Shown: positions 1 to 12,610 of the stretch, in pieces
How the letters are laid out: the number at the start of each line of letters is the position of its first letter
Numbering within the stretch: position 1 is the first letter of the stretch
Origin: Chenopodium formosanum
Taxonomy: Eukaryota; Streptophyta; Magnoliopsida; Caryophyllales; Amaranthaceae
Assembly (NCBI GenBank): GCA_024500155.1
Contig: CM044862.1
Location: 46,634,001 to 46,698,000, forward strand
Direction of reading: 5' to 3'
Length of the DNA stretch: 64,000 nt
The notes under the pieces: model-generated
Database searches by the model: none
The model's input: the letters and a program-made list of their open reading frames with translations, nothing else
What the model was told of the DNA's origin: nothing
Translations under genes and position numbers: made by a program

Positions 1-698
1 TCGGTCAAGCTTGCGCGTACACGTGAAGGGCCAACGTAAGACGGTCCCCTACAAGGTCGCGCAATCTCTCGTCTAACCCCTTCACGAACTCTATGACTAC
101 AGGCTCGCCTCCGAAAGGAAAACCCGTAATCATAGAGAAGTCGAAAGGGGTAACCGTCATCTCTCCCCATGGAAAGTGGAAAGTGTTGGTGGAATCTTAG
201 CAAAACTCCAGCAATCCACGAAGGAAAGCTTACGATGCAGGCTGACTCGATAAATCCCGAAGAGCCGCCAGCTGGAAGTCAATCCCAGAAAGTGCTACAA
301 TCTCCTTTGCCACCTCGGGCAAACTCTCAAAACGGTTTCGCAGGTCACCAGAGCCGTACAAACGCATGCTAGGCTCACTCTTAATAAAAGAATAAAAAAA
401 ATGGTTATGGCTTAAAAAGGAGAAGTAACAAAAGAAAAAAGAAAGAAACAAAGGCGCTAAAAACTCACGATGCCGCGTCACCCTCTGATCGAAACATGAT
501 GGTCTGGGTCCCACTTAAGGACCCTAAAGTCCCAGTTGGGAGGAGCCTCCCAAACCACATCCTCCTGGCGATGTCGATCGGCCGCGACGCGTCACTCTCG
601 AACCTCCTCTCGAGGACGGGTACCCTCTTCCGAGGGCGAACCGCCTCGTCCGGACCACTGAGAACCTCCTCAGCATCGACAAACAAAGGCGAGTCCAT
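1..698 (-). pseudogene. Antisense plant mobile domain (PMD) ORF of a Tat-type element, broken, C-terminus off window
   Basis: Read on the minus strand, exon 1 starts at the ATG at 698 (MDSPLFVDAEEV) and runs to 469, where a GTGAGT donor opens a T-rich intron (369-468). A TAG acceptor joins in phase to exon 2 from 368 (MRLYGSGDLRNRFESL). The same frame reaches a PMD signature near 100-190 (TNTFHFPWGEMTVTPFDF, then MITGFPFGGEPVV), but two TAA codons (230-232 and 197-199) break it. PMD proteins (MAIN/MAIL family) are plant nuclear proteins, and PMD ORFs also occur as antisense additional ORFs between pol and the 3' LTR of Tat retrotransposons. The downstream PPT and LTR on the plus strand (12033 onward, after removing the 829-9958 insert) fit that placement. 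The reading frame leaves the window at base 1. PMD assignment is fairly secure; membership in the Tat element is inferred. Confidence 0.7.
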
Positions 699-828
699 GC
701 TATGACGATTAAAGTTTCTTTAATCAGTTTACTTTATTTCCTAAACTAAACTAATATACGTATTCTAGTCCCATTTCAGCAACATAACGACTGCCGATAT
801 GGCAAAACACGAAAATTGAATGCCACCC
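699..828. other. 3' UTR of the Tat-type host element, left of the insertion
   Basis: AT-rich spacer between the start of the antisense PMD ORF and the insertion point of the 829-9958 element. It resumes at 9964, after the duplicated CACCC. No ORF is supported here. Confidence 0.5.
824..828. repeat. Target site duplication CACCC, left copy
   Basis: Identical to 9959-9963. Five bp is the usual length for plant gypsy integration. Confidence 0.9.
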
Positions 829-2969
829 TGTAGACACCCAAATGTGTCTCCTAAAACCAAACCCAGTGATGAATACCTTTCATGTCATTTAATTATTGAA
901 TGATAGTGAAAGTGTGAAAATTCTAGTGATGAGGATGATTTTTATTAAAATATCTCTTCTTTCTGTTTTTGAAAATATTTATTTTCTTACCCTATTTTTG
1001 AAAAACGTACATTCCAATTTAGTTTGATCCATGATATGGGTCTAGTAATGGTGTAGTTGGATGGGGCTTGAAAAGACCTTTCCAACGATATATTATAAGC
1101 CCAATTTCGATGAATAATGAGGAAGTTATGGCCAAAATACTAAACCGGGTCCAAACCGGGTCTTACCTACGGCCCAATGATCATGTGGAGGGTCCAACGG
1201 TTTAATCCTATTCCTAAACTAATTAGAATTAATTAGAACCTTCCATAAGTTTCAAAAAGATCTTAATTGTCCTTTTTGAAAAAATAAGATTAAAGAATTT
1301 GAGTTAAATAAAAACTTTCCTTTTTTAAAACTTTCCTTTTCTAAAAACTTTCCTTTTTTTAAATCCTAATTCTATTCGAATTTAAAGATGTTCAAAGACA
1401 CTCATATATTAATTTTGTGCCTCATAATCTTTATCCTAATTTTATATGGTTGGATAGATTTTGAAATTATTTTTCCAAAGATATATTATAATATTAATTC
1501 CGAGATATAACGGAAAAGATATGAAAGAGATAAAAAACTTTATCCAAAACTGACACCGTCATTATTTCAGAAATATCTTTTTATCTACTGAATACTTTAA
1601 TCTGATTTAAATTGAGTTAGAAAGTAGACTTCAAGAGCTTTCCAATGACATATCATATTCCTCATTTGGACTTATGGATCAAAAGATATGATAAAAACAA
1701 AAACTGCAAAAACTGCTGTCCATCGAGTTTTATTTCGATTTGAATTCGAATTCTTTATTTTATTCTTTGACCCTCTTTTTTGTCTGTAAATTGAGGTCAT
1801 AGCTCCCCTTTTTCAATCACCAAATCTCATAAAAAATTTCTTGATTCTCTCTCTCTTTCTAGCCTAGCCTTTTACAAACAAAATTCCTCATACATTAGCA
1901 CTAGACACACCCTGCATTGTTCGAACTTGCTTTCGCCCTAAAAGCGAAAGGTTTTAATTTCTGAGGGCTTGGTCCCAAATCTCTCTTTCAGTTATTTAAT
2001 TTAATTGTTTTGATAATTATTTTCTTTGAAGTTACTAACGTATGTATTTTTTTATTAGAAAGAGATACGAGACATCCAAGTAAGTGCTTTAATTGTTTGC
2101 ATTGTTATTATGATATAGAAATCATGTCTAGGTTGTAATTATGATTCCTAGTATCATGTTAGGATGCTTGATTTTTTGAATAACAACAATGATTCCTAGT
2201 ATTATGTTTCGGGAAAAGGTTATAATATCAAATATGACAATTGTTATTTCTATGATACTTCCTATTTTCTTTCATATATCATGTTAGTATTATGTTAGGG
2301 CTAAATATTTGATTTTTGATGCTTACTGACATGCTAAGGTTTGTTATTATTTTTGTTAATATCATGCCTAGAATCTTGCTATTATTATGCTTTATCATGA
2401 ACATGATTATTTTAATTATGATTATAATTTTTATAATTATTATCATGTTGCTTGATATTATTTAATGTTATTTCTTGATCACGCCTATGCATCTTTAAAG
2501 GGAATTGGTACTTGTAATCACGCTTAATAAGATAATTAGTAATCTTATTTAGAGTTAATATGATTATAATTCAAGTGATCGCCAATAATAGTTTATTTGT
2601 GCATTAATATTCATCCAACATAGATTAAACAGGTTTAGGATTAATCTTATTGATTGCATGTTAGTCAGAAAGCGCACATGAATACGATTAGAATAAAGTA
2701 GAGGCCTATTATTAGGGCAGGTTCAATCTCTTTTAGGTTGGATTTTTACCTTCATCCCCGAACTACTAGTCATGGTTCCATACCTATTGGAGTTGACGAT
2801 CTCCTGGATCGCTAAGGGGTGTAACCTTCACCTCGTGAACGGTTTACAAGTTCCTAAAACTTGTTTGCGACTCTTTTGCTCTATCTTATTTCCCTTGGAT
2901 GCCACCGTACTTTAGTGTATGATCACAGTGGGGTTCAAGCTAGGGGTAATGCTTGAAATATTCCCTACA
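829..2969 (+). repeat. 5' LTR of the 829-9958 element
   Basis: Starts TGTAGACACCC and ends CCCTACA. It matches 7796-9958 throughout with scattered substitutions and small indels. The TATA box seen in the 3' copy is mutated here (near 1789). Confidence 0.93.
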
Positions 2970-2974
2970 GTTTT

Positions 2975-2992
2975 TGGCGACTCCGCTGGGGA
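2975..2992 (+). promoter_or_regulatory. Primer binding site
   Basis: TGGCGACTCCGCTGGGGA lies five bases after the 5' LTR. This is the PBS type reported for Ogre/Tat elements, usually attributed to a tRNA-Arg primer. Confidence 0.8.
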
Positions 2993-5900
2993 GGATTTCT
3001 ATTTTAATTCCTGAAATTTATTTCAGCAATGAGTGGGTAAGACTCGAAAAGTTATGAGTATTTCATGTGCGTAATTTTGATTAACATTATTGTCATATGC
3101 ATAAAAAAGATGTCATTGGAAAGACCATCTGTAATGAGTTAAAAACATAGGACTTTTACACGTAGGAAATTTGAGAAATATCTTTCACAACTAGGACTGA
3201 AATAATGCTGCGCGAAACTGAAAAATTTTATCGAGCACAGAAAGCTGCTGAGGCATGTAGGAACTAGCGTCAGAAAACAGAATTTAGCGCCACTAATTTT
3301 ACTCTGGCACTAGGCGACAATTTCTGTCATCAGGCACCAAAGCCAAATTGTTGGCGCCCACCCTTGTTTGTTGGCGCCAAGTTCTTCCAATACCGAGCCA
3401 GAAATATGCGTTCTAATTTTGACCAGTTTTTAGCACTGTTTGCTCGATTCTACTTCCTGCTTGAGTTTTTCTCACTTTTCTAAAACCCATATGTGTTCTA
3501 CATATGGACATAACCCTCTGGGAATTCATGCTCCATCTACCTGATTGAACGCTCTGTGCAACAAAGGGTACATCCGAGAATGTTGAATTCACCAAACCAT
3601 GGAAGCGAGTTTTTCTTAACTCGCGGTGTCCCATCCACTCGCGCCAACCCTTCACGGTTAGGCTTCCACGCGGTGCATTAGGACAATTAACCATGAACCC
3701 TCTTTGACTAACCCATATCCTGAACTTTAGAGAACAAAAGCCATGGTTAGGTTGCAAACTCACTGTATCATATTGTGACTACTTGACTAATTGTGCATTA
3801 TTTCCTGTGCATACTCTATGTGTTTTTTCTAACCATTTGTTTGAAATGTGTTAAGTCTTAATAAACTAATTAGTGACTAAAGGACTTTATTTACTTAATT
3901 GATTAATTAATTTGAGCTAATAAATATGTCTAAAATCGAGTCATATATAGTCCCTTTAAGTCAACCCGGATTTTTATTCCTGTATACTGCACAAGCGTCA
4001 ATGTATTTTGTTCATATCCAGAGTTTTAGGAAGAAATACAAGTCGTACAACCAATGGATCTTTAGCCCTAAGTTTTATCTTTAATTTGGCGTTGGTTTCA
4101 TTCCAATCAGATTCACGGATCAAAAGTTATGACTAAAATACCACAGCCTGTCCAGTTTAATGCATATACATGGAGTCTTAATTTAGTTTTTGCTTGAGTC
4201 TAGTGACATAGTCTAGCCACATGGTCATGACATGAGTCTTAACATATTACTTGCACTCACAATAAATCACCCACTAATATATATGTCACCATGACCATAT
4301 CTTAGGTTCATGCATGAGTCGGTTTTTTTTTTTTTTTCATTTGAGTTGGGGGTACATTCTATACCTAATTTTTTTTATCTCTCCATCTACTTCATCTTTC
4401 CATTCTCTACATGCTTCTCCATATCACAACCTTCATTCTTACTACCTTCTTCCATCCAAGCATGTTGAATCGAGTTTTAGTAATGTGATTGACAAACAAA
4501 AAAATGAGGGTAATGATGAAACAAATGCACAAGGCAAGCTTCTCACCAAGATTTCATGTTTTCTTCTTTTTTTTAAACCCTTTCCCCAATAAGTCTAGCA
4601 TAGGCACCCTTCATCCTCCTAGAATTTATTTCTTTGTATTTGATTTTTACCCTTCACTTTTTAAATAAAATGAGCATTTATTTTCAACCCATATCTACCT
4701 AACCTCGGGATGAGATTGTGTGCAACTTATGCAATTTTCAATTTCATAAAAAGCTTGAGTGACTTTAAAAGATTAAAAATAGCAAATAAATAAATAATAA
4801 TAATAATAATAATAAAAATGTACAAAAGGGCAACTGTTCCAATGTCTTTGATATGAAAATGACATCGATATGAGCACGTCTAAGATTGCGTCTCTTATCG
4901 AGTGCTCGGTACCGTGCCTGAGAAACATGAATGCCAAGTGAGTGATATACCGAATGATCGGGATTGCCCACACTTATAAAAATAAAAAAAATGCAAAAGC
5001 CAAAAAAAAGAGTGAAAAAAAAAGAAAAAAAAAAGAAAGAGCTCAAAAGTGAGAAAACTCAAGCATAATAATACAAAGATCTAAAAGCAAGGTTGCACAC
5101 TTTGGGGGGCTTATCTAGGGTCTTGAGCCTTTTATCCCCTTCTTCTTCAACCTCTAGCCTAACCACGTTACAACCCTTAAAAAGACCTTTTTGAGGTATA
5201 CACACACTTGTGCGTGGTTCAGCTAGAGCTACGTTCGGCCTGATTCCTAATGGACACGTACAACCTCACATTGAGGTGAGGCCGTAATAAACATGTATTC
5301 ATATTCACGTTCACATTCACACATCATCCCCTATGCTCATTCCTATCTACATAGAGCTAGACTTGGGGGCTTGATCCTTACATCATTAGCTTACCTAGCC
5401 TAAAGAGTCACCATCTTTTGACTCTTCTTGAAATAATATCTTTCCACACACTTAGCCCTTGCAGCCTAACTTTAGTGTCACTTTCACACACTGCACAGAT
5501 ACATGACAAAATATGCTTTGCCTAAGGAACCCTTTGTCATGAAATCTTAATACAACGTTGAAGCATGCCTTGTTATATCAACATCAATCATCATTGCATC
5601 ACAAATTATGAAGTACTTAGCCTCCGCGCCTAACTTATCCAAATACTTTCATTACCGAGTCAACTAGGATAGTTTAATATGTTACAATCCTTGTACCATA
5701 AGAGACAACGTTAACAGATTAAGCTCATTCAACATGCATCTTAAATAAAAACTTCACTTCTATTCTTTTTCATGTCTTTCTTTTTCGGGAGAAAGTCGGT
5801 ACCCTCTACAAAAATGACGGAAATTTTTTCCTTTTTTGCATTTTTGAGTCGCACGATCACATTACAATGCACACACGATTCATGTACACATTGAGTCATG

Positions 5901-6600
5901 TCATAAGTCACATCGAGTCGAGTTGACCGCGAGTCATCAGTGAGTCAAGTTCATACCTTGAGTCACGACAAGTTAATGAGTCAAGCAACACTAAGTCTTA
6001 GGTTAACCCTAAAGAAAGATAAGCAAAGTCCTACAGTCAAATATATAAATGTAGGTGCATCCCAGCATGTTAGAATATTCCCGGATTTTTTTTTAATAAC
6101 CGCAAATATGACATAGGAGATTCCTCCAAGATAAGAGGAGTTACATAGATTAGTAAATTAGAGATGAAGACCTTTAATTTACAAAAGATTTGAGAGGATT
6201 TAGTTGAAAGGAAACAACGAAGCTCAAAGTTCGGAGCAAAACCAAGCTACAGCGGCAGCAAGAGCAGAAAAGGGAAAACCCGACTCCACCGCCTGACGAC
6301 AAGGCTGTCGTCTGGCGAAGTTTAGCGCCTAGCACTAGGTCCCAGCGTCTAGCGACAGAGCCAATTCTTGGCGCCAGGGATATTTCAACAGCGATAGAGC
6401 TCGAAGCCTCTTAGAATGGTTATTTTGACCTCATATAGCGATTTCGGGTTCCTTGGTACGCAAGTTAACCCCTATAAGCAAATTGACATGGTCAATAGTC
6501 GGCTCGATTACAATCGTAGTAAGTTATTGATCTGACAAAAAGTCGTCTCACTTAGCTTAAGCGCTTAAGCATTGGCTCATTAGAAATACCAAGGCATCGG
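2993..6600. other. Non-coding interior of the 829-9958 element
   Basis: About 3.6 kb of AT-rich sequence without a supportable gene. It contains GGCGCC-rich stretches near 3290-3400 and 6290-6370, an (AAT)n-like run near 4793-4815 and a stretch rich in GAGTCA near 5840-6010. The ORFs present are low-complexity or have no recognisable motif. Confidence 0.6.
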
Positions 6601-6616
6601 TTAAAAAGCAAGCACA

Positions 6617-7350
6617 TCACTTATTCGACAATTTTTCCAAGATTGGATTGTCATCCCCAACTGACAATATTTCCAAATATGGATTGTCGTGTATCTTCTT
6701 AAACGATAATTTTTCCAAGATTGGATTTTCATCTCTAGCAAAGTTTCCAACCGTGGATTGTCGTGCTCCTTCTATGTTTGCCAATTTTTTCCATGTTCGG
6801 ATTGTCATCGCTGGCAAGTTTTCTGAGATTGGATTGTCATACACCCAGTTCCCTATGGCAAAATTTCCCAAAGGATTGTTGTCAGACTCTATTCATCACA
6901 AATTTCAGCAAAGGTTCCTCAGTGTGGATTATCATGCATTTCAGTAAGTGGCAAATTTTCCCGAAGTGGATTGTCGGTCGACTCTTTTTTATTTGCAAAT
7001 GTTCCAAGATGCGGATTGTCAATTGTGGCGATATTTTCCTAAAAGGATTGTCGCATAGCGTTGGCAAATTTCCAAGGTGGATTGCTTTCAATAGTTATAT
7101 TCAAAGATGTTGATTGTCGATCGTAGCAAAATTCTTATGACAGATTGTTATGAAGCATTGGCAAATTTTCCCAAAAATTGGATTTTGGCAAATTTTCCGA
7201 GATACGAATTGTCGCTTCATTGTGGCAACATTTCCAAGGATGGATTGTTACGAAGCATTGACAACTTTCCCTAAATCGGATTGTCATACATCATACAAGA
7301 GTTGTGTTGGCAACTATTCCCAAAGAAAAGAGGATTGTTATCACAGTAAA
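6617..7350 (+). repeat. Degenerate minisatellite array, about 19 units of 35-45 bp
   Basis: A unit of the form GGCAAATTTTCC(N)GGATTGTC(G/A)T followed by a variable 10-20 bp spacer repeats across the stretch. The GGATTGTC core and the TTTCC core are the most constant parts. Tandem arrays just upstream of the 3' LTR are a known habit of Ogre/Tat retrotransposons and can seed satellite DNA. The units are diverged from one another, so the array is old or evolves by partial slippage. Confidence 0.85.
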
Positions 7351-7781
7351 AGCACCGAAATACAGGTTCACAAGCAGCAAAGCGCCGACGTACTGGTATA
7401 GCAGCATTAAGGATCAACAAGCAGTGATCTTTTCGAAGACTATCACAGCGGAAATTGGAGGCAGTTACAAGCGTAGCAGTCTTCAAGCGGTATTCTATAA
7501 CTTGTGGAAGATCATCAAAACAACAAGATGACATTCCCTAGCTTGCGGAAGGTTGTCACAAACAACAGCAAATGCAGCAACAAATCGGTTACCTCAATAG
7601 ATGTGTGCTCAACGGTGCAAGATGCGCGTTTCTTAACTCTTTTATCTGTTAAACTAACGCTAGTTTGCAGGTATCGACGTTACAGGAGTGATTTAGGATC
7701 GCAGAATGTTCTGAATCATTCTCTGCCCCTATCGTTACTTTGACTTTTGTTTTTAAAACTTACGTTTCTCCAAACTCAGTC
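7351..7781 (+). other. Unique segment between tandem array and PPT
   Basis: A roughly 430 bp stretch less AT-rich than its surroundings, with short overlapping ORFs on both strands. No motif is recognised in them, so no gene is called. Confidence 0.4.
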
Positions 7782-7795
7782 AAAGTGGGGGCTTC
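7782..7795 (+). promoter_or_regulatory. Polypurine tract
   Basis: AAAGTGGGGGCTTC directly precedes the 3' LTR. It is the expected plus-strand priming site and shares its core with the PPT at 12033-12047. Confidence 0.85.
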
Positions 7796-9958
7796 TGTAG
7801 ACACCCACATGTGTCTCCTTAAAACCATACCCAGGGGTGAATACATTTCATGTCATTTTATTATCGAATGATAGCGAAAATGTGAAAAGTCTAGTGATGA
7901 GGATGCTATTATTAAAATATCTCTTCTTTTGGTTTTTGGAAATATTTCATTTCTTACCCTATTTTTGAAAAACTTGCATTCCAATTTAGTTTGGTCCATG
8001 ATATGAGTCCAATAATGGTGTAGTTGGATGGGGATTGAAAAATCCTTTCCAACGATATATTATAAGCTCAATTCCGATGAATAATGAGAAAGTTATAGCA
8101 AAAATACTAAAACGGGGTCCAAACCGGGTCTTACCTACGGCCCAATGATCATGTGGAGGGTCCAAAGGTTTAATCCTATTCCTAAACTAATTAGGATTAA
8201 TTATAACCTTCCATAAGTTTCTAAAAGATCTTAATTATCCATTTTGAAAAGATAAGATTAAAGAATTTGAGTTAAATAAAAACTTTCCTTTATTAAAACT
8301 TTCCTTTTATAAAAACTTTCCTTTTTTAAAAAATTTCTTTTTTTAAATCCTAATTCTATTCAAATTTAAAGATGTTCAAAGACGGTTGAATATTAATTTT
8401 GTGACTTATAATCTTTATCCAAATTTTATATGGTTGGATAGATCTTGAAATTATCTTTCCAATGATATATTATAATATTAATTCCGAGCTATAATAGAAA
8501 AGAAATAAATGAGATACAAAACTCTATCCAAAACTGAAACCGTCCTACTATTTCGGCCATATCTTTCTATCTACCAAAATTTTAATCTGATTTCAATTGG
8601 GTTAGAAAGTAGACTTAAAGAGCTTTCCAACGACATATCATATTCCTTATTTAGACTTATGCATCAAAAGATATGATAAAAACAAAATCTGCAAAAACTG
8701 TTGTCCATCGAGTTTTATTTCGATTTGAATTCAGATTCTTTTTTTATTTTTCGACCCTCTTTTTTCTCTATAAATAGAGGTCATATCTCCCCTATATCAA
8801 TCACCAACTCTCATTAAGAATTTCATGATTCTCTCTCTCTTTCTAGCCTAGCCTTTTACAAACATAATTCCTCACACATTAGAACTAGACACACCTAGCA
8901 TTGTTCGAAGTTGCTTTCGCCCTAGAAGCGAAAGAATTTAATTTCTGTGGGTTTGGTCCCAAATCTCTTTTTCAATTAGTTAATTTAATTGTTTTGATAA
9001 TTATTTTCCTTGTAGTTACTAACGTGTGTATTTTTTTTATTAGAAAGAGATACGAGGCATCCAATTAACCGCTTTAATTGTTTGCATTGTTATTATGATA
9101 TAGAAATCATGTCTAGGTTGTTATTATGATTTCTAGTATCATATTAGGATGCTTGATGTTTTGAATGACAACAATGATTCCTGGTATTATGTTTAGGGAA
9201 AAGGTTATAATATCAAATATGACAATTGTTATTCTTGTGATGCTTCCTATTTTTTTTTCCTATATCATGTTAGTATTATGTTAGGCTAAATATTTGATTT
9301 TTGATGCTTAGTGACATGCTAGATTTTGTTATTAATCTTGTTAGTATCATCTCTAGGATCTTGCTATTATTATGCTTTAACAGGAACATGATTATTTTAA
9401 TTATGATTATAATTGTTATAATTATTATCATGTTAATTGATATTATTTATTGTTATTGCTCGATCACGCCTTTAATGCATGTTTAAAGGGAATTGGTAAC
9501 TGTAATCACGCTTAATAAGATAATTAATAATCTTGTTTAGGTTTAATATGATAATAATTCAAGTGATCGCCATTAATAGTTTATTTGTGCATTAATATTC
9601 AACCAACATAGATTAAACAGATTTAGGATTAATCCTATTGCTTGCATGTTAGTCAGAAAGCGCACATGAATAAGATCAGAATAAAGTAGAGGCCTATTAT
9701 TAGGGTAGATTCAATCTATTTTAGGTTGGATTTGTACCTTCATCCCCGAACTATCAGTCATGGTTCCAGACCTATTGGAGTTGACGATCTCCTTGATCGT
9801 TAAGGGGTGTAACCTTCACCTCATGAATGGTTCACAAGTTCCTAAAACTTGTTGGCGACTCTTTTGCTCTATCTTCTTTCCCTTTGGACGCCACCATACT
9901 TTAGTGTATGATCACAGTGGGGTTCAAGATAGGGGTAATGCTTGAAATATTCCCTACA
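7796..9958 (+). repeat. 3' LTR of the 829-9958 element
   Basis: Starts TGTAGACACCCACATG and ends CCCTACA. It keeps a TATA box (TATAAATA, 8769-8776) upstream of the presumed transcription start. Confidence 0.93.
8769..8776 (+). promoter_or_regulatory. LTR TATA box
   Basis: TATAAATA about 970 bases into the 3' LTR. The equivalent site in the 5' LTR has lost the motif, which would weaken its promoter. Confidence 0.6.
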
Positions 9959-9963
9959 CACCC
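9959..9963. repeat. Target site duplication CACCC, right copy
   Basis: Matches 824-828 exactly. Confidence 0.9.
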
Positions 9964-12047
9964 ATACTTGGGGGCTACGATACCTGCAGTTAAACTCAGT
10001 AAATGGGGGCTTCTAACACCTACAAAAGCATCCTATACCAGTTTCAACTAAGTATTCAAGGGATTTTATTCCAAAATCTCAAATAATTAACTACTTTTAA
10101 ACGAATAACAATAATATAAACACAATTATCGTCTACCAAACAATTTTGAAGTTCGAATATGGTAAGAATAAGCTAAAAGTATGTTTCGCGCCATTTTTCA
10201 ACAATTCAAAATTCACAAAAATGAATTATGAAAGTAATATTAGTTCCATCACTATAATATACTTCGTAATAAGCAATTATAACAAAAATGAGCAAGAAAA
10301 AGCAATAAAATTAAGCAAAATTCGAAAAAAAAAGAACGAACTTGAACATAGAAATGCTCATACAAGGTTCAATACTTAACCATTTTTTTATGAAATTTGT
10401 TTCAAAACACTCCTTAAACAGAATATTAAATCATAGAACATACAATTTCAAGAAAACTAAACAGAATAGAAAACCCCCATATTCAAAATTTGGGGTTTAA
10501 TGATTTGAAAATCGTTCAAATTCAGTCGAAAAAGAACAAATTTTAGTAAAAACTTACATTAGATTACAGAAAATATGAATTAAGGACGAAATTTTCTTCT
10601 TTTAGCTTTGAAAATTGAAAACAATCGAGCTTCCTAGAGAGAGAAAGGGTCGAAAATGGCGAAGGAAGGAGAAAGCAAGAGTGAAGTGAAAAATCGCATT
10701 TTCAATTTTCACTTTACTGACATAAATGTCGCGCGCAACTGAATCTGTTGCGCGTGACATACCAGTTCAACTAAGAATGATGCGCGCGCCTCGCCAGCGC
10801 GTCTCTCTGAGTTGCGCGCGGATATTGGTCACTAAAAGAGCAGGATTTTGATTTTGATCCGTTTGATAATTTGTTAACGGTTTTAGCTCGTTATTAGAAG
10901 TAATGGCCTGCAAATTATCAAAATCTTTTTTAAAGTGCTTTTCATATTGTAGTTTGTTTTATTTTTTGTTAGTTTTTTTGCATCATATTGCATGCACACC
11001 ATACTTTGTGGCTTCCCTAAGCATACGTTTTGAACGTTTTTCGTAAGAGTGCCTTAAGACATTCCGTGGTGGTGCTTTACGTAAAAGCTCCCATAGACAG
11101 GTTTGTCATTTTACTGTACTGACGTTATAAATGTCTGGGTTTTCTTCTTTTTTCACGTCCTAAGTAAAAAGGAAGGCGTTTTCATGCAGCGTAAAAATGC
11201 AAATGGTGTATCGTATGACGCAAAATTGTACGGCGTAGGTGTTACGTAAAATTTCACTCAGCCCAAGCTTTGCAAGATCTACCTCTCGGGACTTAAAGGT
11301 AGAGAATTACTGTAGGCGCGCCAAACCTTCTGGAACATGCACTTCTTGAATTGGAGAAAATACAGTAGTTAGTGCGCTTACTAATTTACCGGACAGTTAG
11401 GGTGTCGAAATCATCCCCTGTATAAAGAAGGGACGAGACGATGTCGCACCTATGTAGTCACGTGCCCCTAGTCCTGAGAGACGTGTACTCATCTTGTGGA
11501 CAAAACTGCTGAGAGAGTTGTTGACTTTCTTCCCTCTCATTGAATTTTGATATCTGCCTCCAGTCCCGAGACATGTATTTTTATCTTGTGGACTTCCGGC
11601 TCAAATACCAAACCATTTCGGCTCTAATACCAAAAACCCTTTTTCATCTTTTTACTTTGTTAAAATCAGGCTAAAGTTTCCATGACATACCGAGGGACTT
11701 TAGACCAACGATGATATGATAGAGAGGAAATCTTCCCCTTTTATCCTTTTAAAATCGATCTCTTCTCATGACTTGACATCACCCAGAACACCTTTACTTG
11801 TAAAAACGTTCTACAATTGCAAAGGATCAACCTAGATTCTTTAGCGCGTTAAGACAAGGAAGAACTTTTTCTAGCCTTAATAGCTACTTCTTTCAAACAC
11901 TTAGCAAACCAAGGATTGTTTCGACATCCTTAAACATTACTGAAAGATTCTCTATCCTTAGAGAATTTCCCAGAATGAGTCTCGGATTTATTTCCTTGAC
12001 TACTTTGATAATCGTCTATTCCAGACTCGATCAAAGTGGGGGCTAAC
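9964..12047 (+). other. 3' UTR of the Tat-type host element, right of the insertion
   Basis: Continuation of 699-828. It carries two PPT-like G tracts (9966-9975 and 10001-10013) and a CpG-rich block with repeated GCGCGC and TTGCGCG motifs (10729-10820) like the one in the downstream LTR. No protein domain is recognised. Relative to the antisense PMD ORF this stretch is upstream, so any promoter for that ORF would lie here or in 699-828. Confidence 0.5.
12033..12047 (+). promoter_or_regulatory. Polypurine tract of the Tat-type host element
   Basis: AAAGTGGGGGCTAAC immediately before an LTR beginning TGTAGACATC. Confidence 0.75.
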
Positions 12048-12602
12048 TGTAGACATCTAATTTTGGCCTCCTGTCCCAACAGGAAGTGCAATAATGATAA
12101 ATAAAGCCATCTTCATGTTGGATCGAAGTGAAGAATACTTATGGACAACTGGTTAAGCCACAAAACACAAAAGACTTGCCCAAATTAAAGAAAAAGCCAA
12201 AACAAAGGTCTAATTAATTAAACCCAATCATAATTATGCTTAAGCCCGTGCTTAAACCCTAATAATGACAGATTTACGAGCACCTAGGTTAAATCTTAGT
12301 GCTGCCGCAAAAAAAGCCGCGCGCATCTTAAGGAGTCGCGCTGGGCTGCCGCGCGCAACTTTTTTTGTTGCGCGTGACACCCAGTGCAACCCCAAGAGTT
12401 GCGTGGCGGATGATTCAGAATTATACGGAAAATATAAAATCGAATCTTACCATAAAGCCGCGCGCAAGACAATTAGTTGCGCTGCCCTGCCCTTAGCAGC
12501 ACAACGAATTCACTTGCACTGGGATGCCATGCGCAATTCATTCTATTGCGCGCGACTTCTGCTGCGGCAGAATGCTCAAAAGCCTAAACCTAATCATTCC
12601 CT

Positions 12603-12610
12603 ATAAATAC
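12603..12610 (+). promoter_or_regulatory. LTR TATA box
   Basis: TATAAATA about 550 bases into the LTR, just after the CpG-rich block. Confidence 0.6.

Larger units (their letters stand above)
829..9958 (+). mobile_element. Complete non-autonomous Tat/Ogre-like LTR retrotransposon (LARD type)
   Basis: Two long direct repeats begin TGTAGACACCC and end ATTCCCTACA (829-2969 and 7796-9958). They are flanked by an exact 5-bp duplication CACCC (824-828 and 9959-9963). A PBS (2975-2992) directly follows the 5' LTR, and a PPT (7782-7795) abuts the 3' LTR. The roughly 4.8 kb interior shows no gag, protease, RT, RNase H or integrase motif in any frame, so mobilisation must have used enzymes from elsewhere. 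The PBS, the PPT form AAAGTGGGGGCTTC and the tandem repeats before the 3' LTR match what is known of the Tat/Ogre lineage. It sits in the 3' UTR of a related Tat-type element whose LTR also begins TGTAGACA. Confidence 0.92.

Noticed and set aside
3413..3763. Minus-strand ORF of 116 codons
   Set aside because: Reasonable composition but no recognisable motif, and it lies in an element interior with no other coding signal. A homology search could revive it.
4314..5046. Hydrophobic ORFs that look like membrane proteins
   Set aside because: They come from poly-T, poly-A and AAT runs in the gene-free interior of the 829-9958 element.
6617..7350. CRISPR-like array
   Set aside because: Units are degenerate and contiguous, spacers are not unique inserts of fixed length, the context is a plant retrotransposon, and no cas genes are present.
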